A stretch of DNA of 21,577 nucleotides from Prevotella sp. (GTDB lineage Bacteria; Bacteroidota; Bacteroidia; Bacteroidales; Bacteroidaceae): contig JAIJUV010000025.1 of NCBI GenBank assembly GCA_022732315.1, positions 1-21,577 of the forward strand, written 5' to 3'. Under the pieces are notes generated by a model. It did not search any database. It saw only the letters and a program-made list of their open reading frames with translations, and was not told where the DNA came from. A program made the translations under genes and the position numbers. Shown here one piece after another: positions 1-9,639 of this stretch (positions within the stretch are counted from its first letter, which is position 1; every line of letters begins with the position of its first letter).

Positions 1-2515
1 TCTGAATATGCAGCAAAGAGGCGATAAAGGATTTCTCTGCAACGACTGGGTGCGAAGCATGGCGCTCGACCATACAGGCCATTTATGGATAGGAACCTCT
101 AATGGAGTTTCCTGTCTCAATACCAAAACGCTCAGTTTCAAGGATTTCGGATGGCACAACATTCTGAAAGACAGTCAGGCGAATGGTATCTGCGAAGGAA
201 AGAACGGCGATATTATCATCGGTACGGAAGAAGGACTCTATCTGTTTGACAGAAAGAGCAATAAGATTTCAGACTTCCCTCATGCGGAAGCGTTGAAAGG
301 CAAGCAGGTCTGCAGCATCATCAAAGACCAAAAGGGTGACTTGTGGGTAAGTACAACCATGGGCATCTGGCAGTATGAACAGAAGAACAGACAGTTTATC
401 GGGCACATCAACGGCAACGGACTTACTACCCGTGAGTACGTGCTGGGCTCTTCCATGCATACCGCCAGCGACCTTATCGCCTTCGGAACCAGTGACGGTA
501 TTACAACCTTCTATCCTGACGTTGTCAGGGCCAAGAAGATGGAATTGGGAGATGTACATCTCACCAACTTCATCATCGACGGAAAGCCAATCAACTGTAT
601 GGTCAAAGACTTCAACATTCCTTACTCCCAGAATTCATTCACTCTGGAGTTCTCGCTGCTCAACTACAGGAACACCGATAATATCAGTTTCCAATATCGC
701 ATCAACGACGGCAAATGGAACAACACCAATGAAGGAGCCAATGCCGTAGCATTCAACAAGTTGAAACCAGGCGACTATACGCTGGAAGTAAGAGCAACCA
801 GCAATGGCAGATATTCCAAAAATCCTACCATCATCAACATCAAGGTATGCGACCCTTGGTATGCATCACCCGAGGCATATCTCCTCTATCTCCTGATCAT
901 AGCAAGTGTCATCCTGTATGTCATCTACACATACGAGCGCCGCCGCAAGGCAGACCTGGAAGAGACCAAGATGCAGTTCCTCATCAATGCCACCCACGAC
1001 ATCCGCTCGCCGCTGACATTAATCATGGGGCCGCTCCACAAGCTGAAAGCAAGATTAACAGATGCAGAAAGCAAACAGGATATCGATACCATCGACCGCA
1101 ATGCCCAGCGCCTCCTGCTTCTGGTAAACCAGATACTTGATGAGCGAAAGATAGACAAGAACCAGATGCATCTTCACTGCCAGGAGACTCCGCTCAAGGA
1201 TTTCCTGCATGGCATCATATCGCTTTACCGATTCAATGCACAGGAGCGCAACATCACCCTTGAGCTCAAAGAAGACGAAAGCCTCAGCAGCGATAAAGGC
1301 AAGCTGATGGTTTGGATAGACCGCATCAACTTTGACAAGGTTATCTCCAACCTGCTCTCCAATGCCATGAAGTATACCTTTGATGGCGGCGAAATTACCA
1401 TTATCATAGGTAAAGACGAAAAGAATGCCATCATCAGGGTAGAAGATACAGGCATCGGACTGAAAGAAGAGAAGACCGACCGGCTCTTCGAACGTTTCTA
1501 CCAGGGGAAAAACAGCAGCGGACTCCATATCGAAGGAACAGGTATCGGTCTAAACCTCAGTCGAGCAATTACTCAGATGCATGGAGGAACAATCAGGGCA
1601 TATAACCGTACTGATGGAATCAAGGGAGCTTGCCTTGAAATCAATATTCCTTTAGGAAAAGAGCACTTGAAACCAGAGGAAATACAGATGGATGAAGAAA
1701 AAATAAATGCAACAGAAAACTGCAAGAAGAAACAAGCCAGCAAGAATTTCAACATACTCATAGTAGATGATGACGAAGAAATTGCTCAATATATTCAAGC
1801 AGAACTGAGCGAATGGTATCATTTCGGCTATGCTCCAAACGGAAAAGAAGGACTGAAACTTCTTTTCACTGGGAAATATGATTTGGTTATCAGTGATGTC
1901 ATGATGCCTGTAATGGATGGTATCACCATGCTCAAAAACATCAAGGGGAACTCGAATATAAGCGACATTCCGGTGATTCTACTCACTTCTAAAAGCGAAG
2001 TAGATTTCAGACTGGAAGGCTTGAAAAAAGGCGCAGATGCTTTTCTCGCCAAGCCTTTCAACATGGAAGAACTACATATTCTCATAGACAATCTTGTGGA
2101 TAATGTCCGCAGACTACGAGGTAAATACACAGGAGCCATGGGACAAAAAGAGAAAATAGAAAAAATAGAGGTTAAGGGAAACAACGATGCATTGATGGAA
2201 CGAATCATGAAGTGCATCAACGAAAATCTTACGGACCCAGACTTCAATGTCGAGAAATTAACAGAAAAGGCTGGTATCAGTCGTGCACAACTACATCGGA
2301 AAATGAAAGAAATTGCGGGTGTTTCTACCGGTGAATTCATTAGAAATCTAAGATTGGAGCAAGCCGCCCGCCTTATTGAAGAAGACAAGATCAACTTCAC
2401 ACAAGTGGCATACTCTGTAGGTTTCAACAACCAGACCCACTTCTCGACTATCTTCAAAAAACACTTCGGCATGTCACCATCTGAATATGCTGAAACAAAA
2501 AGAAATGAAAAATAA
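1..2515 (+). CDS. Hybrid two-component system (HTCS) sensor-regulator, 5' truncated by window edge
   Basis: The reading frame is open from base 2, so the first ATG (position 8) is internal and the N-terminal part lies outside the window. HTCS proteins are usually about 1300-1400 residues, so roughly 500 are missing. Numbering from that ATG, I see the last beta-propeller blades (about 1-190, with HLWIGTSNGV and DLWVSTTMG repeats), a Y_Y_Y domain (about 205-283), one membrane segment (about 290-309), HisKA with phospho-acceptor H330 (NATHDIRSPL), HATPase (N box N452, DTGIGL at 480-485, GTGIGL further on), a receiver domain with phospho-acceptor D630 (ISDVMMP), and an AraC-type HTH (about 728-830). 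The family binds a glycan fragment in the periplasm and acts as a transcription activator of its own polysaccharide locus. Adjacent GH67 and GH10 genes suggest a xylo-oligosaccharide ligand, as for Prevotella XynR. Family is certain; ligand is inferred. Confidence 0.96.
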   Translation, partial: LNMQQRGDKGFLCNDWVRSMALDHTGHLWIGTSNGVSCLNTKTLSFKDFGWHNILKDSQANGICEGKNGDIIIGTEEGLYLFDRKSNKISDFPHAEALKGKQVCSIIKDQKGDLWVSTTMGIWQYEQKNRQFIGHINGNGLTTREYVLGSSMHTASDLIAFGTSDGITTFYPDVVRAKKMELGDVHLTNFIIDGKPINCMVKDFNIPYSQNSFTLEFSLLNYRNTDNISFQYRINDGKWNNTNEGANAVAFNKLKPGDYTLEVRATSNGRYSKNPTIINIKVCDPWYASPEAYLLYLLIIASVILYVIYTYERRRKADLEETKMQFLINATHDIRSPLTLIMGPLHKLKARLTDAESKQDIDTIDRNAQRLLLLVNQILDERKIDKNQMHLHCQETPLKDFLHGIISLYRFNAQERNITLELKEDESLSSDKGKLMVWIDRINFDKVISNLLSNAMKYTFDGGEITIIIGKDEKNAIIRVEDTGIGLKEEKTDRLFERFYQGKNSSGLHIEGTGIGLNLSRAITQMHGGTIRAYNRTDGIKGACLEINIPLGKEHLKPEEIQMDEEKINATENCKKKQASKNFNILIVDDDEEIAQYIQAELSEWYHFGYAPNGKEGLKLLFTGKYDLVISDVMMPVMDGITMLKNIKGNSNISDIPVILLTSKSEVDFRLEGLKKGADAFLAKPFNMEELHILIDNLVDNVRRLRGKYTGAMGQKEKIEKIEVKGNNDALMERIMKCINENLTDPDFNVEKLTEKAGISRAQLHRKMKEIAGVSTGEFIRNLRLEQAARLIEEDKINFTQVAYSVGFNNQTHFSTIFKKHFGMSPSEYAETKRNEK

Positions 2516-2548
2516 GCGGTTACACATAACAGATAAGGTATTTTTTCG

Positions 2549-2556
2549 TATTTTTG
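2549..2556 (+). promoter_or_regulatory. Bacteroidetes -7 promoter element (TATTTTTG) for aguA operon
   Basis: TATTTTTG matches the Bacteroidetes sigma-ABfr -7 consensus TAnnTTTG and lies 45 nt before the aguA start codon, in the 86-nt gap after the HTCS gene. At the usual 19-20 nt spacing upstream I see no good TTTG -33 element. That would suit a promoter needing an activator such as the upstream HTCS, but this is inference. The bases after the motif (GCAGCA) are the same as after the susC promoter at 6340. Confidence 0.6.
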
Positions 2557-2601
2557 CAGCAAACTTATTTAACTTCAACAATATTAAAAGTAGTTGCAAA
2601 T

Positions 2602-4557
2602 ATGAAGAAATACCTTATTTTATCACTTGCATTTGCGTTTGCTCTAACAACAAAAGCCCAGATTTTTTTCCAGAAAACAAGCGACGGCTCTATGCTTTGG
2701 TTAAACAAACAATGCTACAACACCTGTTTGGTAAAAGGAAAGACTGACAAGGATGCAACCCTTTCCATTGCCAAAGACGAACTCACCAAATACTACAAGG
2801 GCAAAGAAGTAAGCATCAGAGTTGACCCACTTCTCAACCTTGGCGAAGGCTATATGCTGACAGATTCCAGTATCATAGCCAGCAGTTCCATTGGTATTCT
2901 CTATGGTGCCTATGATTTACTACGCCTACAAGAGACTGGCAATCTCTCTCATCTTTCCAAGACAGAAAAACCTGCCGTAAACTTGCGAATACTCAACCAT
3001 TGGGATAATCTTGATGGCAGCATTGAGCGCGGCTATGCAGGAAAAAGTATTTGGAAATGGGATGAAATCATATTAGATAAAGCCGGTGAATTCAAGAATA
3101 TCAGTAAGGACTTACGTAACCGCCTCATCACCTATGCCCGCTCCAATGCATCCATCGGCATCAATGGCGCAGTACTTAACAATGTGAATGCTTCGCCCCA
3201 AATGATGACTTCGGAATACCTTCATAAAGTAAAAGTTATCGCAGATATTTTCCGTCCATACGGCATTCGGGTATATCTCAGTATCAACTTCGCCTCACCG
3301 ATGGCTCTTGGTTACACGAAGACAGCCGATCCATTAGATATGAAAGTACAACTGTGGTGGAAAAAGAAAGCCAAGGAAATCTATGCATCTATTCCTGATT
3401 TCGGTGGTTTTCTCGTTAAAGCCAATTCAGAGGGACAACCAGGGCCAGGCGACTATCACAGAAGCCATGCCGATGGCGCCAATATGCTTGCTGATGCACT
3501 GAAACCATTTGGTGGCATCGTGATGTGGAGAAGTTTTGTATATGGCGCCAATCACAAGGGAGAAGACAGAGTAAAACAAGCTGTAAGCGAATTCAAATAT
3601 CAAGATGGAAAATTTCGCGACAACGTCATCCTGCAATCAAAAAATGGTCCGCTTGACTTTCAACCTCGTGAACCATACGCACCCATCTTCGACAATATCC
3701 ACCAAACTCCTCAGATTGCGGAGTTGCAGATTACCCAGGAATATCTCGGGCAGTCCAAGCATCTTGTTTACCTGGCACCTATGTGGAAGGAGTTCTTCCG
3801 CTTTGTCAGTCCAGACAAGTTAAAGGGTATTGCAGGCGTTTCTAATATAGGAGACAATGCCAATTGGTGCGGTCATCCTTTCTCTCAAGCCAACTGGTAT
3901 GCCTTTGGACGTTTGGCATGGAATCCATCGATTTCATCGGAAGAAATCGCCCACGAATGGCTGATACAGACCTACGAATGTAAGGATGAAAGATTCACAA
4001 AACCAGTAGAAATGATGATGCTTACATCACGAGAAGCCTGTGTCAACTACATGATGCCACTCGGCTTGCACCACATATTCAAATTCGACCATCACTATGG
4101 ACCAGAACCTGATGGTTTCAAGGCCGAATATCCTCTGGAATGGTGCCCAGTATATTATCATCAGGCAGATAGCAACGGAATCGGTTTCAACCGTTCATCT
4201 GACGGAACTGATGCAGTAGGACAATACCCTGAGCCATACCGTAGTCTCTATGACAATCTTGCAACTTGCCCAGAAGAATATCTACTATGGTTTCACCATG
4301 TACCCTGGAACTATCGGATGAAATCAGGAAGTACATTATGGGAAGAACTCTGCATGAGATACAATATGGGAGTGAGCATGGTGGAAACTTACCGTGATTA
4401 TTGGCATACAAGTACAAAGGAATATATGAAAGATCACATCACAGAATGGGAAATGACTGATTCCCTACTGAATGTACAACTTGCCAGTGCCAAGGAATGG
4501 CGTGATGTATGCCTCAAATATTTCCAAACCTTTTCTAAAATGAAGATCTATGAATAA
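2602..4557 (+). CDS. aguA: GH67 alpha-glucuronidase, periplasmic
   Basis: Predicted to remove (4-O-methyl)-D-glucuronic acid from the non-reducing terminal xylose of aldouronic acids, the products left by GH10 xylanases. I start it at ATG 2602 (651 residues): it opens with a clean signal peptide (MKKYLILSLAFAFALTTKAQ), whereas a longer in-frame start at TTG 2554 lies inside the promoter motif. A type I signal without a lipobox implies the periplasm. The layout is GH67N (about 22-120), the catalytic TIM barrel (about 125-440) and GH67C (to the end). Catalytic residues are visible: general acid E277 (KANSEGQPGP), and the base pair D352 (GPLDFQPREP) and E380 (LQITQEY), whose 28-residue spacing equals D365/E393 of the Cellvibrio enzyme. 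It is the first gene of a two-gene operon and overlaps the next gene by 8 nt. Specificity is firm at family level. Confidence 0.95.
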   Translation: MKKYLILSLAFAFALTTKAQIFFQKTSDGSMLWLNKQCYNTCLVKGKTDKDATLSIAKDELTKYYKGKEVSIRVDPLLNLGEGYMLTDSSIIASSSIGILYGAYDLLRLQETGNLSHLSKTEKPAVNLRILNHWDNLDGSIERGYAGKSIWKWDEIILDKAGEFKNISKDLRNRLITYARSNASIGINGAVLNNVNASPQMMTSEYLHKVKVIADIFRPYGIRVYLSINFASPMALGYTKTADPLDMKVQLWWKKKAKEIYASIPDFGGFLVKANSEGQPGPGDYHRSHADGANMLADALKPFGGIVMWRSFVYGANHKGEDRVKQAVSEFKYQDGKFRDNVILQSKNGPLDFQPREPYAPIFDNIHQTPQIAELQITQEYLGQSKHLVYLAPMWKEFFRFVSPDKLKGIAGVSNIGDNANWCGHPFSQANWYAFGRLAWNPSISSEEIAHEWLIQTYECKDERFTKPVEMMMLTSREACVNYMMPLGLHHIFKFDHHYGPEPDGFKAEYPLEWCPVYYHQADSNGIGFNRSSDGTDAVGQYPEPYRSLYDNLATCPEEYLLWFHHVPWNYRMKSGSTLWEELCMRYNMGVSMVETYRDYWHTSTKEYMKDHITEWEMTDSLLNVQLASAKEWRDVCLKYFQTFSKMKIYE

Positions 4558-6196
4558 GATCGTATTATCTTTTCTTGCATTATTATGCTGCATCAACATA
4601 CAAGCTGGAGTGAAACTGCAGAAGCAAGGCTCTGCAACCCAGCTTGTTGTCAATGACAAGCCGATGCTTCTCCTAGCTGGTGAGTTGAGCAACTCAGCCG
4701 CAACGAGTCCTGCCGACATCAGGAAAGCATTGAAAAAGATGAAGAATAGCGGAGTCAACTCTGTCTTCGTTCCTGCATATTGGGAATTTGTAGAACCTAA
4801 TGAGGGCAAATATGATTTTGCACTTGTAGACAGCGTCATCACAACTGCCCGTAAGCATGACTTGAAGATTGTCTTCCTATGGTTCGGTGCCTGGAAGAAT
4901 TCCATGAGCTGCTATGCTCCACTATGGGTAAAGGAAAACACCAAACGTTTCCCTCGTTCACTCACAGAGAACAGCAAGCCATTAGAGATATGCACAGCCT
5001 TCAGCGACAACCTGCTTCAAGCAGACAAGCGAGCTTTCTGCGAACTGATGAAGCACATTAAAGCAGTAGACAGTCAAGAGAATACCGTTATCATGATGCA
5101 GGTAGAAAACGAAATCGGCATGCTCGAATCTGCCCGCGACCATTCACCTCTTGCCGAAAAAGCTTACAGACAACCCGTTCCTGCTTCATTGCTCAAAGCA
5201 CTCAAGTTCAAGAAGAAAGGTACATGGGCAGAAGTTTTCGGAACAGACCGTTATGCTGACGAGAAATTCCAGGCATATTATTATGCCAAGTATGTAGAGC
5301 AGCTAGCCTCAGCAGGCAAAGCCATCTACAATATTCCGATGTATGTAAATGCAGCAATGAACAGCCGTGGCAGAAAACCAGGCGAATATCCTTCTGCCGG
5401 ACCACTTGCCCATCTGATTGATATCTGGAAATGCGGTGCACCAAGTATCGACATCTTTGCACCAGATATCTATGATACAGGTTACAAGGGATGGGTAGAG
5501 AAATACAAGCGTGCCGACAATCCTTTCTTCACTCCAGAAGTGAAGTGCGATGCCAATAGCGGCGTAAAGGCATATTATACCTTCGGCGAAACAGATGCCA
5601 TCAGTTTCAGTCCGTTTGCTCTCGATGAAGCTAACTACAAGGTGAAGAACAGTCTCAGACGTTCATATAAGGTTATCGACCAACTCTCTCCTATCCTGCT
5701 TCAGCATCAGGGAAAGGGCAAAAACTGGGGATTACTCTTCGACCAGAAAGACAAAGAACGCATCATCGAAGATGGCGATATCACCATGACTTGCCGCCAC
5801 TTCTTCACGCTACCATGGGATCCACGTGCTACAGATGGAAGTAAATGGCCTGAAGGCGGTGGCTTGATTGTGAAACTAGCCAAGAACGAATACATCATAG
5901 CTGGTAATGGAATCGTCGTAGTCTTCCAAAGCAAGACAGAAAAAGCGCAAGCTGAAGAAAAGAAACTCGGTGAGGACGGATTTGTTGACAACGGTGGAAC
6001 CGAAACAAAGAAACAAACCGCTACTTTCAAAGGCAAGCGTATCGGTATCGGATATGTTGACCAGGTTGAAGTAGACAAAAACGGCAAATTACAGTTTATC
6101 CGTCGTGATAATGGCGATCAGGACCATCAGGGGCGCCATGCCCGCATCTCATGTGGAGACAATAAAATACTCCACATCAAGCTATACGAATACTAA
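4550..6196 (+). CDS. GH35-type glycosidase with C-terminal DUF5597 region (putative beta-galactosidase)
   Basis: The 548-residue protein has a type I signal peptide (to about residue 19, IQA^G); its CC pair is not a good lipobox because Leu occupies -1, so the periplasm is likely. The N-terminal 350 residues are a GH35/GH42-like TIM barrel: FVPAYWEFVEPNEGKYDF near 73-90, acid/base E188 in QVENEIG, and probable nucleophile E330 in FFTPEVKCD. The 142-residue spacing is close to the E205/E349 pair of Cellvibrio Bgl35A. The rest (about 385-548) fits DUF5597. The ATG overlaps the aguA stop (ATGAATAA), so translation is probably coupled. The family removes terminal beta-D-galactose, and stereochemically similar alpha-L-arabinopyranose is possible. 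Its partner GH67 suggests a xylan side-chain sugar, but the real substrate cannot be read from sequence. Confidence 0.85.
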   Translation: MNKIVLSFLALLCCINIQAGVKLQKQGSATQLVVNDKPMLLLAGELSNSAATSPADIRKALKKMKNSGVNSVFVPAYWEFVEPNEGKYDFALVDSVITTARKHDLKIVFLWFGAWKNSMSCYAPLWVKENTKRFPRSLTENSKPLEICTAFSDNLLQADKRAFCELMKHIKAVDSQENTVIMMQVENEIGMLESARDHSPLAEKAYRQPVPASLLKALKFKKKGTWAEVFGTDRYADEKFQAYYYAKYVEQLASAGKAIYNIPMYVNAAMNSRGRKPGEYPSAGPLAHLIDIWKCGAPSIDIFAPDIYDTGYKGWVEKYKRADNPFFTPEVKCDANSGVKAYYTFGETDAISFSPFALDEANYKVKNSLRRSYKVIDQLSPILLQHQGKGKNWGLLFDQKDKERIIEDGDITMTCRHFFTLPWDPRATDGSKWPEGGGLIVKLAKNEYIIAGNGIVVVFQSKTEKAQAEEKKLGEDGFVDNGGTETKKQTATFKGKRIGIGYVDQVEVDKNGKLQFIRRDNGDQDHQGRHARISCGDNKILHIKLYEY

Positions 6197-6220
6197 AACG
6201 TCTATATATAATAAGGTATA

Positions 6221-6252
6221 AAGGGGATTTGCAGCTGCATATCCCCTTTTTT
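6221..6252 (+). terminator. Rho-independent terminator after the aguA-GH35 operon
   Basis: AAGGGGAT (6221-6228) pairs with ATCCCCTT (6241-6248), followed by a T run to 6252. The 12-nt interior contains the palindrome GCAGCTGC (6231-6238), which can extend the hairpin. It starts 24 nt after the GH35 stop codon and separates this operon from the susC promoter. Confidence 0.88.
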
Positions 6253-6288
6253 CTGCTCTAATATGTCTATTTTATTGCTCATGAAACA

Positions 6289-6347
6289 TTTTAAAACACG
6301 CAAGATACAAATTTTAACTGTACTTTACGAAAAAGGACATATCTTTG
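6289..6347 (+). promoter_or_regulatory. Promoter of the xylan susC operon: TATCTTTG at 6340-6347, with ATTTTAA direct repeats upstream
   Basis: TATCTTTG (6340-6347) is an exact TAnnTTTG -7 element, 84 nt before the susC start. The region 19-20 nt upstream (AACTG at 6316-6320) is only a weak -33 match. Two copies of ATTTTAA at 6289-6295 and 6311-6317 are 22 bp apart, about two helical turns, and the second abuts the -33 position. They are candidate contacts for an activator such as the HTCS, though the region is AT-rich and this could be chance. The leader ends in two AAACCAATTAA repeats (6401-6411, 6419-6429) just before the ATG. No strong Shine-Dalgarno is visible, as is usual in the phylum. 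Confidence 0.68.
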
Positions 6348-6431
6348 CAGCAGAAAATCAATAAAAACGAAATTCGTATATAAACCAACGAACAAGTTTT
6401 AAACCAATTAAATCACAAAAACCAATTAATC

Positions 6432-9400
6432 ATGAGACATGCAGGTAATGCTTTAAAGTACCTGTCATTATTGTTTATGTTCGTTGCATTCCCATACCAG
6501 AATGCAGTGGCTCAAAACGGTAATGTAAAAGGTACAGTGGTCGCAGACGATGGTCCAATCATTGGCGCGACAGTTCGTGTGAAGGGGCAGCCAAATATGG
6601 CAACCGTTACCGACCTGGACGGTAACTTCACCCTGAAAGCCCCAAAAGGTGCAACTTTACAGATCTCTTATCTTGGCTATAAAGATAAGGAGGTGAAAGT
6701 TGGCAATGGTCCTATTGATGTAACTCTGGTAACCGACGCCCAGGCTCTTAGCGAGGTGGTGGTAGTAGGTTATGGTACCATGCGCAAGGCCGATTTGACC
6801 GGTGCGGTTACCCAGGTAGACAACAAAGCTTTTGAGAAATCAGTCACAACGAGTATCGACCAGGTTCTCCAGGGTCGTGCTGCCGGTGTGCAGATTCAAG
6901 CCAACACAGGTACTCCTGGTGGTAGTAGTACCATCCGCATCCGCGGTACGAACTCTCTGAATGCCACCTCCCAACCTATCTTCGTTATCGATGGTGTCAT
7001 CATCGACTCAGATGGTTCTGACAATGGAAATTCCAACCCATTGGCAGGCATCAACCCTAGCGATATCCTGACTATGGATATTCTGAAGGATGCTTCGGCT
7101 ACCGCTATCTATGGTTCACGCGCATCTAATGGTGTCATCATGATTACCACCAAGCGTGGTCAGAATGGTGAGGCTCAGATAACCTACGATGGTTATGTGG
7201 GTTGGCAGGCTATGCCTAAGAAACTTGACGTGATGAACCTGAAACAGTATGCTGAGCACTACAATGCTATCTCTGATGCCAAGATCAAACCAGCATCCAG
7301 CACCTGGCTGCGCCCTGAACTTCTCGGCGATGGTACTGACTGGCAGGACGAACTGTTCAGTACAGCCTTCATGACCAACCACAGTCTTTCTCTTTCTGGT
7401 GGTAACGGCCGCACTACCTACGCTATTTCTGCCGGCTACCTCAACCAGGCTGGTATCGGTCTGAAGACAGGCTTCAAGCGCCAGACCTTGCGTGGTAACA
7501 TTGATACCGAACTCAAGAAATGGCTCAAGGGCGGTATTTCTTTCTCACTCTCTGATTCAAAGCAGGAAATGGAGAAAAACTGGGACATCATCATGACCGC
7601 ATTGAAGTCTCAGCCTTCTGTTGCCGTGCGCAATCCAAATGGTGGTTATGACGGACCAGACGACCAGTGGATGCCAGACAACGCAGTAGCTTTGGCAGAA
7701 ATCAAGACCAACTATGCCAAGCGACTCAACTTCCGTATCAATACTTATCTGGAAGCAACTCTCCTGAAGGGACTTACCTTGAAGACTGAGCTTTCTACAG
7801 ATTATAATCTCAACAAGACAAAGACATACCAACCAGACTATAAGTTTGGCGTGCGCGAGAGTTCACAGCGCGATGGTGCCTGGTACAAGAATGATACCAA
7901 GTACTGGTCTTGGCGCAACATCCTGACCTACAACGGTACAATAGCCGAGAAGCATAATATTAATGTAATGGCTGGTCAGGAAATGAGCCAGAGCTATTGG
8001 GAGAACTTTGCTGCCAGCAACTCCGGTTATCTTTCAAACTCAGTAACCGACCTCATTGCCGGTGCAACAACAGGTGCCAACATCAACCTGACCCAAGGTA
8101 ACCAGGACGGCTACAAGCTCTACTCTTATTTCGGTCGTGCACTCTATAATTATGCTGACCGCTATCTCCTAACAGCAACACTCCGTTGCGATGGCTCCAA
8201 CAAGTTTGCCGAGGGTCACCGCTGGGGTTGGTTCCCATCAGCAGCCTTCGCATGGCGCGCCAGCCAGGAGAACTTCCTGAAGGACAACAAGGTCATCAAC
8301 AACCTCAAGTTACGTTTGGGCTGGGGTGCTACCGGTAACCAGAACGTACAGCAGTGGGCCTATGCAGCCATGCTCAAGAACTATACCACTTCATGGGGTG
8401 TGGGCGTCATGAATGCCAACAATGCCAACCCGGAACTGAAGTGGGAGACCACCTACTCTACCAACGTAGGTTTCGACTTATCTCTCTTTAACAGCCGCAT
8501 CGACATCGTGTTCGACTGGTACTACAAGAAGACCAACGACCTGCTGATGATGCTCGACCTGCCAGCCTTCATCGGTTCTGGTACAGGTTCCAAGTATGGT
8601 ACTGCCTCCAACCCTTGGGGTAACGTAGGTAGTCTGGAGAACAAGGGTATCGAGTTCACCATCAACACCGCCAATATCGAGAACAAGAACTTCTCATGGC
8701 ACTCTAACTTCGTATTCTCACTGAACCGTAATAAGGTGGTATCTCTTGATTCAGAGACTGGTAGTCTTCCTCAAACCGTACAGATCGGTTCTGAAACCGC
8801 TACCGTTACCAACACCAAGGTAGGTCAGCCTATCGGTCAGTTCTGGGGTTACAAGGTTATCGGCCGTTTCGACAAGCCAGAAGATTTCTGGTATAAGGAT
8901 GCCAACGGCAACGTGAAGCAGGTTGCTCTGCCAGAAGGTGCCAAGATTGCTACAAGTCCTACAAGTGGTGGTGTATTCATCGGCGACTACATCTATGAGG
9001 ATATCAATGGCGATGGTGTCATCGACAACAACGACCAGACCTTCATCGGCAACCCAGAGCCTAAGTTCACCTTCGGTTTCGGCAATACCTTCTCTTATAA
9101 GGGCTTCGACCTGAGCTTCCAGTTCAGCGGCTCTTACGGCAACAAGATTATGAACTATGGCAAGCGTTTCCTCAACATCACCGGTTCTACAAGCAACCAG
9201 TTGACTGAGGTGATGGACTATGCACGTCTGGCTAAGTATGATGAAAACGGTCCGGACGACTACCGTAACTACTACGTTGTTAACACCGGTTCCATCATGC
9301 CTCGTCTGTCAACAGAAAGTGGTGTAAACAAGAACAACCGTGTAAGCGATGCTTATGTAGAAGATGGTTCATACATTCGTCTCCAGAACATAGCCCTCAG

Positions 9401-9611
9401 CTACACCTTGCCTCGCAAGTGGCTCAGCCACACATTCCTGAACAACGTCAAGCTCTACTGCAACGTTCAGAATGTATTCACTATCACCAAGTATGATGGC
9501 TTCGACCCAGAAGTTGGTTCGATGCGCGGTAATGCTCTCCTCAACGGTGTAGACTACAGCCGCTATCCATCACCACGCATCTATACTTTCGGTGTAAATG
9601 TGCAGTTCTAA
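6432..9611 (+). CDS. SusC-like TonB-dependent outer-membrane transporter of the xylan locus
   Basis: At 1059 residues this is a full-length SusC/RagA protein. It has a signal peptide (cleavage near residue 28, AVAQ), a carboxypeptidase-regulatory-like domain (about 30-98, with GPIIGATVRVKG and TVTDLDGNFTL), a TonB box EVVVVGYG at 108-115, a plug domain (GTPGGSSTIRIRG, then VIDGV, then the ILKDASATAIYGSRASNGVI block) and a 22-strand barrel ending in the terminal aromatic VQF. Such proteins form the barrel under a SusD lid and import oligosaccharides using TonB energy. The susD-like gene begins 28 nt downstream, followed by an SGBP and a GH10 xylanase, so xylo-oligosaccharides are the likely cargo. 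By gene order it matches XusC of Prevotella/Bacteroides xylan loci; I cannot separate it from XusA without alignment. Confidence 0.96.
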   Translation: MRHAGNALKYLSLLFMFVAFPYQNAVAQNGNVKGTVVADDGPIIGATVRVKGQPNMATVTDLDGNFTLKAPKGATLQISYLGYKDKEVKVGNGPIDVTLVTDAQALSEVVVVGYGTMRKADLTGAVTQVDNKAFEKSVTTSIDQVLQGRAAGVQIQANTGTPGGSSTIRIRGTNSLNATSQPIFVIDGVIIDSDGSDNGNSNPLAGINPSDILTMDILKDASATAIYGSRASNGVIMITTKRGQNGEAQITYDGYVGWQAMPKKLDVMNLKQYAEHYNAISDAKIKPASSTWLRPELLGDGTDWQDELFSTAFMTNHSLSLSGGNGRTTYAISAGYLNQAGIGLKTGFKRQTLRGNIDTELKKWLKGGISFSLSDSKQEMEKNWDIIMTALKSQPSVAVRNPNGGYDGPDDQWMPDNAVALAEIKTNYAKRLNFRINTYLEATLLKGLTLKTELSTDYNLNKTKTYQPDYKFGVRESSQRDGAWYKNDTKYWSWRNILTYNGTIAEKHNINVMAGQEMSQSYWENFAASNSGYLSNSVTDLIAGATTGANINLTQGNQDGYKLYSYFGRALYNYADRYLLTATLRCDGSNKFAEGHRWGWFPSAAFAWRASQENFLKDNKVINNLKLRLGWGATGNQNVQQWAYAAMLKNYTTSWGVGVMNANNANPELKWETTYSTNVGFDLSLFNSRIDIVFDWYYKKTNDLLMMLDLPAFIGSGTGSKYGTASNPWGNVGSLENKGIEFTINTANIENKNFSWHSNFVFSLNRNKVVSLDSETGSLPQTVQIGSETATVTNTKVGQPIGQFWGYKVIGRFDKPEDFWYKDANGNVKQVALPEGAKIATSPTSGGVFIGDYIYEDINGDGVIDNNDQTFIGNPEPKFTFGFGNTFSYKGFDLSFQFSGSYGNKIMNYGKRFLNITGSTSNQLTEVMDYARLAKYDENGPDDYRNYYVVNTGSIMPRLSTESGVNKNNRVSDAYVEDGSYIRLQNIALSYTLPRKWLSHTFLNNVKLYCNVQNVFTITKYDGFDPEVGSMRGNALLNGVDYSRYPSPRIYTFGVNVQF

Positions 9612-9639
9612 ATCATCAACTTCTTAAAGTAACAAGAAC

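Noticed and set aside
1828..2562. 244-codon minus-strand open frame across the HTCS receiver and HTH region
   Set aside because: It is antisense to a clearly conserved gene, has a low-complexity Ser/Leu/Phe-rich translation and matches no family; it is a shadow of the coding frame.
2554..2601. Upstream TTG start for the GH67 gene
   Set aside because: The TTG lies within the -7 promoter element and would place 16 residues before a perfect signal peptide; ATG 2602 is preferred.
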